A DNA stretch of 64,000 nucleotides from CAZDML01 sp964506645 (GTDB taxonomy: Bacteria > Elusimicrobiota > Elusimicrobia > 2-01-FULL-59-12). The stretch lies in the NCBI GenBank assembly GCA_964506645.1, contig CAZDML010000001.1, positions 16,017 to 80,016 of the forward strand. Reading direction: 5' to 3'. The translations under genes were made by a program, and so were the position numbers. This document shows, in pieces, positions 58,627 through 64,000 of the stretch; the first letter of the stretch is position 1; every line of letters begins with the position of its first letter. The notes under the pieces are model-generated. The model did not search any database. It was not told the origin of the DNA and saw only the letters and a list, made by a program, of their open reading frames with translations.

Positions 58627-59943
58627 TTAGGCGGCTAAGCGAGCTGTTTTGGGACTCTTTTGGGTGTCCGGGTGATGGACGGTCAGGGTCGGTTTCTGCA
58701 CGGTGGTTGTCGTGGTCCGCATCTGCATGATCATTCGGGCGATGGAGTTCACAAACAGGCTGATAAAGACAATAAATGCGGCATGGATCGAAGCCTGCCC
58801 CCACCCGATACTGCCTTCCAGGCCTCGAGACCAGTAAATCGCTAAGAGAGCTCCCGCCGACACGGCGCTCGTAACCATGGTTTTTTTCCAATCGGCATAC
58901 AACGCGGTTGCCACGGGGGTCAGAACGAAGAGCAACCACATCGGGCCCCAGAAGGTTCCTAAAAGGTAGACCAAATAGACATTAGCCGCAAAGTTGATGG
59001 CAATCCGTGATGCCCCGATCTTGTTGGCCCAGTCTTGATGGTTCTTCGAAAGGTAGGCCGAGACTTCGTTGAAAATGCCCAACCCGATCACAAGGCCGAT
59101 GGCCATCTTCTTGGCCCAAGCTTCGGCATATCCCAAATAGAGAGCGGCGACCACCAGCGACAACGCAAACGGCGTGAAGAAGAGGTCGACCACGCGGATG
59201 AACTCGGCCTTTAAAGGAAGTGGAATATAGCGGGTGATATCCTGGAACGTCATGCCGATCCCGATGGGAACCCCCTGCGGATTTTTGATGACGAGCGTGC
59301 CGTAACCGAGAGTCAATTTTTCGCCGTCGCCGCGCCGGGTTTGTAGTTCTTGGCGGTTCACGACCTGCAGGCTCTGTGTCGTCGACAAAAGCACTTTGAC
59401 CAGCGGTGCATAGCCTGCGAAGGCTTCGTCACAGGGGGTGCCGGTTTCGACAGGACCTTTCAAACCTAAAATGCGTTCGGCCGTTTGGTTCACGGCGCGG
59501 ATCTTTCCTTTTAGATCGATAAAGATCAGTCCGCCCGGCAGGTTCTTCATTGCCACATCCAAAAATTCGTGCGCGTCCATGAGTGGGATAAAACGGGTGA
59601 TGTCCTGGAAGGTGAAACCAACACCGATCGGCGTCCCACGGTCGTCTTTAAGGATGAGCGTCCCGTAGCCCAGGACGATAGTTTCACCAGTGGGTTTCTG
59701 TGTGACCAGTTCCTCACGGTTGACGGGATGGAGTTCCTTACAGGTGTGCATCAAAATTTGAGCAATGCGGGAATGCTGAGTCAGCGCTTTTTGACAGTCG
59801 TCGCCTGTTTCCCAGGGCACGGAAAGACCGAGCAGGGTCTCTGCTGTTTTGTTGATGGCCTGGATTTTGCCTTTGAGGTCGACCAATATGAGGCCGCCGG
59901 GCAGGTTTTTAACGGCCACATCGAGAAAGGAACGGGTTTCCAT
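58627..59943 (-). CDS. Membrane protein with two tandem, duplicated PAS domains
   Basis: A 438-residue protein. Residues 1-118 and 122-245 are near-copies (LDVAVKNLPGGLILVDLKGK and LDVAMKNLPGGLIFIDLKGK; both end VPI/GIGxTFQDITRxIPL), an internal duplication of a PAS domain. Residues 245-395 contain five or six helices. There is no kinase, GGDEF or methyl-accepting output domain. It may sense a ligand or redox state and pass it to a partner in the membrane; the function is unknown. Family members are sometimes annotated only as PAS-domain proteins. Confidence 0.7.
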   Translation of the reverse strand: METRSFLDVAVKNLPGGLILVDLKGKIQAINKTAETLLGLSVPWETGDDCQKALTQHSRIAQILMHTCKELHPVNREELVTQKPTGETIVLGYGTLILKDDRGTPIGVGFTFQDITRFIPLMDAHEFLDVAMKNLPGGLIFIDLKGKIRAVNQTAERILGLKGPVETGTPCDEAFAGYAPLVKVLLSTTQSLQVVNRQELQTRRGDGEKLTLGYGTLVIKNPQGVPIGIGMTFQDITRYIPLPLKAEFIRVVDLFFTPFALSLVVAALYLGYAEAWAKKMAIGLVIGLGIFNEVSAYLSKNHQDWANKIGASRIAINFAANVYLVYLLGTFWGPMWLLFVLTPVATALYADWKKTMVTSAVSAGALLAIYWSRGLEGSIGWGQASIHAAFIVFISLFVNSIARMIMQMRTTTTTVQKPTLTVHHPDTQKSPKTARLAA

Positions 59944-60003
59944 GACCGGGCGAGTCTACCCCTTAAAAATGGGGTTTTCAAGACCCAACTTAAAAGCAAA
60001 CGA

Positions 60004-60100
60004 CAAGCTCCAAATTCCAATATCAAAACTAAACAAAACAGATCTATTTTTAGATGTCTATTTGCTTAGGGATTGTTTGGATCTTGGAATTTGGAGCTTG
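60004..60100. repeat. Perfect 17-bp inverted-repeat element at the 3' end of copA
   Basis: CAAGCTCCAAATTCCAA (60004-60020) is the exact reverse complement of TTGGAATTTGGAGCTTG (60084-60100). The 63-bp centre is AT-rich with its own small palindrome (AGATCTATTTTTAGATGTCT). The element ends one base before the stop codon of copA (60102-60104). It shares its arm words with the element at 52053. Confidence 0.75.
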
Positions 60101-60101
60101 G

Positions 60102-62162
60102 CTATTTCAGTTTGGTTCGCGACAAGAGGAGCGCATTTCCGACAACGGTCAGCGAGGAAAAGCCCATCGCCAGCGCTGCCCAGCCGGGGGTGAGGCGTCC
60201 GGAGGCGGCCAGGGGGATGGCGGCGGTGTTATAGATGAAGGCCCAGAAGAGATTCTGACGGATCGTCCGCAAGGTCGCCTGAGAAAGCCGGATCGCGGAA
60301 ACAACCGACCCCAACTTTTTGGAAGTTAGGGTGATGCCAGCCGAGGCCATGGCGATATCGGTGCCGGTGCCCAGGGCGATGCCAACGTCGGCACGTGCTA
60401 GCGCCGGCGCATCGTTGATACCGTCGCCTACCATAATCACATGCTCGTTGTGTTCCTGCAGTTCTTCCACAAATTTTGTTTTGTCTCCGGGCAACGCTTC
60501 GGCCCGTACGCGTGAGAGCGGGATGCCGCAGCGGTCGGCCACGTACTTGGCCGATGCGGCATGGTCGCCTGTGACCATCCATACGTCCAGGCCCTGAACC
60601 TGAAGCCGCCGAATGGAAGCCGGTGCATCCTCTTTGAGTGAATCGGCAATCTGGATATAGCCGGCAGGTTTCTCGTCAATGCCTACGTTCACGGCGGCCG
60701 ATTCCGTTCCTAGATTTTTTCCGACGAATACACGGTGCCCGCGTACGGTTGCCTTCACGCCGATACCGGGAATAGCTTCAAAGGAATCCGCCTGCGAGAG
60801 GATCAGTCCCTGCGTGCGGGCATACAGCGTAATAGCCCGACCGATGGGATGTTCGGACGGCGCTTCGGCTGAGGCGGCCAGTGCTAGGGCTTCATCGGAT
60901 ACCTGCACGCGGACGACTTCGGGTTGTCCGACCGTGAGCGTTCCGGTCTTATCAAAAAGGATCATGGTGGCTTCACCGGCTTTCTGCAATGCTTCGCTCG
61001 AGCGGAACAAAATCCCGTGACGCGCACCGACGCCCATGCCGACCATGATCGCCGCCGGTGTCGCCAGTCCCAGGGCGCACGGACAGGCGATAATGAGGAC
61101 TGCAATAGCGGCCTGCAGACCTGCCAGCGGAGCTCCCATCGATAACCACCACACCCCAAAAGTCACCAGTGAAATGCCCAGAACGATCGGCACAAAATAG
61201 CCGGCCACGCGATCGGCCAGAAACTGAACCGGCGCTTTGGTGCCTTGCGCTTCCTGGACCTGTTGAACGATGTGTGCCAAAAACGTGTCGCGGCCGACTG
61301 CGGTCGTTGTGAGCGTGAAGGACCCTGTCGTGTTGAGCGTTCCTCCGGTCACCTCATCGCCCGCTTTCTTGAGAACAGGGAGTGGTTCGCCCGAAATCAT
61401 GGACTCATCGACCTCGGACTGTCCCGTCATCACGCGGCCATCAACCGGAATACGTTCTCCCGGCTTCACGACCAGGAGGTCGCCTTTTTGGATTGCGGTG
61501 ACGGCAATGTCCTCTTCCTGTCCTTGGCGAAGAAGATGGGCGTTGGGCGGCGTGAGCTGCATGAGCGCACGGATAGCATCCGACATTTTGCCGCGGGCAC
61601 GCAGCTCCAACCAACGCCCCAGGAGAATCAGGGTGATGATCATGGCCGCGGTATCGATATAGCGCGGATCGTAAAGGCTGTAGCCGAACGCGGTGGTGGT
61701 TCCCAGGGCGATGAGTGTATTCATGTCTGCCGAGCGGTAGCGAAGCTGATGGTGCAGCCCTTGATAAAAGCGCGCGCCGCCGTACCCTTGGATCGGTGTG
61801 GCCAGAAGCACCAGAAGCCAGCGGTTCCAGCTGTGATGCATGCCGAACATCACAAGCGCTGTTCCCGCCGCACAGGCGACCCAGGTCCAGAAGAGCGTGG
61901 TGATTTCACGGGAGGCGGCAGACGACTCCTGAAACAGTTCTTCTTCTCTCGGTAGGCGGGCCTTGTATCCAATCTTTTCTACGGCCGCAAGGATTGTATC
62001 GATAGAGGCCAAAGTCGCCCCGGCATCAATACGTGCTGTGGCATTGGCAAAATTGACTGTAGCAGAGGTGACTCCTGGAACGCCACGGAGTGCTGCTTCA
62101 ATTTTAGAGGCACAACTGGCGCAGTGCATGCCTTCCAGGGCGAGGATCAGGGTTTGCGACAT
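60102..62162 (-). CDS. copA: Copper-exporting P1B ATPase (CopA type)
   Basis: A 686-residue inner-membrane Cu(I) pump. An HMA domain opens the protein with GMHCASC (Cys14, Cys17). The core has Cys360-Pro-Cys362, the phosphorylated Asp404 (DKTGTLT), SEHPIG and [10 protein letters not shown]. It differs in domain plan from the YHS-type ATPase at 3073, which has no HMA, so the two are not duplicates. It lies two bases from the double-YHS gene and is probably co-expressed with it. Confidence 0.92.
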   Translation of the reverse strand: MSQTLILALEGMHCASCASKIEAALRGVPGVTSATVNFANATARIDAGATLASIDTILAAVEKIGYKARLPREEELFQESSAASREITTLFWTWVACAAGTALVMFGMHHSWNRWLLVLLATPIQGYGGARFYQGLHHQLRYRSADMNTLIALGTTTAFGYSLYDPRYIDTAAMIITLILLGRWLELRARGKMSDAIRALMQLTPPNAHLLRQGQEEDIAVTAIQKGDLLVVKPGERIPVDGRVMTGQSEVDESMISGEPLPVLKKAGDEVTGGTLNTTGSFTLTTTAVGRDTFLAHIVQQVQEAQGTKAPVQFLADRVAGYFVPIVLGISLVTFGVWWLSMGAPLAGLQAAIAVLIIACPCALGLATPAAIMVGMGVGARHGILFRSSEALQKAGEATMILFDKTGTLTVGQPEVVRVQVSDEALALAASAEAPSEHPIGRAITLYARTQGLILSQADSFEAIPGIGVKATVRGHRVFVGKNLGTESAAVNVGIDEKPAGYIQIADSLKEDAPASIRRLQVQGLDVWMVTGDHAASAKYVADRCGIPLSRVRAEALPGDKTKFVEELQEHNEHVIMVGDGINDAPALARADVGIALGTGTDIAMASAGITLTSKKLGSVVSAIRLSQATLRTIRQNLFWAFIYNTAAIPLAASGRLTPGWAALAMGFSSLTVVGNALLLSRTKLK

Positions 62163-62164
62163 AG

Positions 62165-62566
62165 TTAAGAAGTTTGTTTTTCTTTGGCGAGATACTTGGT
62201 AGGTTTTTTGGAAAACTTTTTCAGCGTTTTTTCCGAGGAAAAAAAGTAGGCCCGTCCTTTATAGGAGTAAATAAGTGCGGTGGCTTTATCAACCGATTCC
62301 CCATTCACGGGATCCGCCGCTATTTTTTCATGCTCGGGATCGCCCTTAAATTTGGTGAGGCACATGGTGCAGCAGAAGTGATAGGTTTTGCCTTCGTAGT
62401 CGTAGGTGTACGAAGTCCGCGACTGGACGGTTCGCTTGTTCATGCAGACCTGCGCCGGATCATTGACGCGTCCGGTATAGTCTGGGCCCATCGGCCCGGT
62501 TTCCACCGCAGAGGCATAGACAGATATGCCTAGAAGAAGAAGTAATGTCTGAAACCTGATTTTCAT
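62165..62566 (-). CDS. Secreted protein with two YHS-type domains
   Basis: A 133-residue exported protein (signal peptide 1-20, ending ASA). It contains two consecutive YHS-like units. The first (VCMNKRTVQ...[12 protein letters not shown]) has the full Cys set. The second ([12 protein letters not shown]...[13 protein letters not shown]) has lost its cysteines. Such proteins bring copper to the export pump or hold it. Two bases separate it from copA. It may do the same job as the YHS protein at 940. Confidence 0.75.
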   Translation of the reverse strand: MKIRFQTLLLLLGISVYASAVETGPMGPDYTGRVNDPAQVCMNKRTVQSRTSYTYDYEGKTYHFCCTMCLTKFKGDPEHEKIAADPVNGESVDKATALIYSYKGRAYFFSSEKTLKKFSKKPTKYLAKEKQTS

Positions 62567-62665
62567 ACGCTTAGCCTACCCTCTTTTTCGTCGGAAAACA
62601 AGCCCTGACCTTAACAACTGTTCATGTCTCTTGCGCGCTTAGGGCGACTCGCTTAAACTCAAGGC

Positions 62666-62974
62666 ATGAAAAACATAATTGCGCGATTTGCTCTCACAGT
62701 GCTCCTGGGTTCGGCGATAACGCCCGTTTTGAAAGCGGAAGATCGTGCCGATTCGCGTCCGGCGGGAGCCTCGGTGATTTCCTTTAATGCGGTTTCCTAT
62801 GAAGACCATCTGATTGAATGTGTCTGCAATCTGCGCAATGCGGCCGGGAAAGACTATGAAATTTATCGCTTTGTCCCACCGCCCTCCGGAACCCGAGGAC
62901 CGGCGCCCGACGCCTATACGCAGATGTCAACCTGCTCCAACGCCTGCAATCAGCTTGTGCTCGCCCGCAGTTAA
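62666..62974 (+). CDS. Small secreted protein with Cys pairs
   Basis: A 102-residue exported protein (signal peptide 1-24). Two Cys pairs stand out (IECVCNL and TCSNACNQL), which may bind metal or form disulfides. A promoter-like pair TTGCGC (62631) and TAAACT (62654) with 17-bp spacing lies so close to ATG 62666 that the message might be leaderless. It is convergent with the RND gene (four-base overlap of stops). No family is recognised. Confidence 0.5.
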   Translation: MKNIIARFALTVLLGSAITPVLKAEDRADSRPAGASVISFNAVSYEDHLIECVCNLRNAAGKDYEIYRFVPPPSGTRGPAPDAYTQMSTCSNACNQLVLARS

Positions 62975-63999
62975 TTGACGGTCTTTAACGTCTTTCTCTT
63001 CCACAGGTAGAAAACAACCGGATAGACCAACAGCTCCAATCCAAAACTGGTGACCAGCCCGCCGACCATCGGTGCGGCAACGCGTTTCATCATGTCTGCA
63101 CCCGTGCCCATCGACCACATCATCGGGAGAAGTCCCATAAATGCAGCAGAGACTGTCATTAATTTCGGCCGGACGCGTTTTACGGCCCCATGGATAATTG
63201 CCTCCACCAGGTCCTCGGGTGTACGCATACGGCCTTCCCGGACGGCTTTCTCGTAGGAGAGGTCGAGGAAGAGGAGCATAAACACACCGGTTTCTGCATC
63301 CAGGCCCATGAGGGCGATCATGCCGACCCACACCGCAATAGAGAGGTTGTATCCCAGCGCCCACAACAACCAGATCGCGCCCACCAGCGAGAAAGGAACG
63401 GCGAGTAAAACGATCAGCGCTTTTACCGAGGAGCGGGTGTTGGCATACAGCAATAAGAAGATAAGGAACAGCGTCAAAGGCAGAACAAATTTCAGTCGGT
63501 CGCGCACGCGCAGCATGTTTTCATACTGCCCGCTCCACAGGAGGGCGTAGCCCGGTGGCAGGGTCACCTGCTGCTGCACCAGCCGTTTGGCGTCCTGAAC
63601 ATACGTGCCGACATCCCGTCCCGATAAATCGATATAGACGTAGCCGGCCAGCTGACCGTTTTCATCGCGAATCATGGAGGGACCAAGCTTCATGGTGATG
63701 TCGGCGAGCTCGCTCAGGGGGATTTGTGCTCCGTTCATGGTTGGGACGAGGACTCGCCGTAATTGCTCCACGGTGCCGCGCATCTCGCGGGCATAACGCA
63801 CGCTCACACCGTAGCGTTCTCGGCCTTCCACGGTCGTGGTCAGCGGCTCGCCACCGATGGCGGACATCAAAATCATCTGCGCCTCTTTAACGCTCAGCCC
63901 GTAGCGCGCCAGTTGCTCGCGCCGAAGATTGAAATCGAGGAAGTAGCCGCCAGCGGCCCGTTCGGCAAATACGCTGCGCGTGCCCGGGACGTTCTGCAA
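62971..63999 (-). CDS. CusA-type heavy-metal RND pump, C-terminal part
   Basis: The C-terminal 342 residues of an RND pump whose start lies beyond the window end. The part seen includes the last periplasmic region (GYALLWSGQYENMLRVRDRL), TM7-12 and the motif LMGLDAETGVFMLLFLDLSY, typical of CusA (Cu(I)/Ag(I), HME4 group). It follows the copA/YHS genes on the same strand, so this end of the window is a second copper-efflux locus. An adaptor and channel gene might lie upstream outside the window. Confidence 0.85.
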   Translation of the reverse strand: MQNVPGTRSVFAERAAGGYFLDFNLRREQLARYGLSVKEAQMILMSAIGGEPLTTTVEGRERYGVSVRYAREMRGTVEQLRRVLVPTMNGAQIPLSELADITMKLGPSMIRDENGQLAGYVYIDLSGRDVGTYVQDAKRLVQQQVTLPPGYALLWSGQYENMLRVRDRLKFVLPLTLFLIFLLLYANTRSSVKALIVLLAVPFSLVGAIWLLWALGYNLSIAVWVGMIALMGLDAETGVFMLLFLDLSYEKAVREGRMRTPEDLVEAIIHGAVKRVRPKLMTVSAAFMGLLPMMWSMGTGADMMKRVAAPMVGGLVTSFGLELLVYPVVFYLWKRKTLKTVN

Positions 64000-64000
64000 C

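Noticed and set aside
59955..59980. CCCC...GGGGTTTT hairpin as terminator
   Set aside because: No gene on the + strand ends here and the stem is only four pairs; lies in the upstream region of the PAS gene.
61245..61955. 236-codon open frame on the + strand
   Set aside because: Lies fully antisense to copA, whose motifs are complete; no ribosome site or recognisable domain.
1..64000. CRISPR arrays, tRNA and rRNA genes
   Set aside because: No regular spaced repeats, tRNA cloverleaf or rRNA sequence was seen on either strand.

Overview
The window is chromosomal DNA (by eye a little over 50% GC) from a Gram-negative bacterium. Outer-membrane porins and barrels, TolC-type and RND efflux parts, a YHS/P-type-ATPase copper system and a CTC-type bL25 ribosomal protein are all present. 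No rRNA or tRNA fixes the lineage. Gene content and the short hairpin repeats would fit an uncultured phylum such as Omnitrophota, Elusimicrobiota or a Nitrospirota-like group, but I cannot decide this from the sequence.

Region 1 (1-16.5 kb) is a heavy-metal island, almost all on the + strand. It holds a barrel protein, a YHS/Cys-rich secreted protein, a DUF2231 membrane protein, an ECF sigma factor with a cysteine-rich tail, and a copper-type P-ATPase. Two HME-RND efflux loci follow. The first is OMF-RND-PII-like, the second RND-small periplasmic protein-OMF. Neither has the usual periplasmic adaptor.

Region 2 (16.5-29.3 kb) joins a nucleotidyltransferase/CDP-alcohol phosphotransferase fusion, a CDF exporter, a methyltransferase and a two-component system to envelope genes (glycosyltransferase, PepSY protein, LtaS-like transferase, two PAP2 phosphatases). 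Three promoters here share the same tandem 11-bp operator and -10 geometry, and two of them look leaderless. A fluoride riboswitch precedes crcB, which is followed by a short CDF-like protein and a DUF202 protein.

Region 3 (29.3-35.6 kb) looks mobile or defensive: a tyrosine recombinase, a small unknown protein, an HMCES/YedK protein that appears to start at AUC, an AAA+ ATPase paired with a cytoplasmic subtilisin-like protease, and a small HTH protein.

Region 4 (35.6-43.4 kb) is core chromosome: two glycosyltransferases, an M23-like protein, glmU, prs, rplY/ctc, a terminator, pth, a CBS protein and acylphosphatase.

Region 5 (43.4-58.6 kb) is a phosphate/polyphosphate block. phoB-phoR, Pho boxes, a 56-residue protein, a porin and pstSCAB1B2-phoU run on the + strand. 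A coupled ROK kinase-ppx-ppk-ppx-sixA operon faces them on the - strand. The two PstB proteins have complementary motif losses, predicting an asymmetric heterodimer.

Region 6 (58.6-64 kb) has a tandem-PAS membrane protein, a CopA-type ATPase, a secreted double-YHS protein, a small secreted protein and the C-terminal part of a CusA-type RND pump. Inverted-repeat elements sit directly at the 3' ends of several - strand genes.
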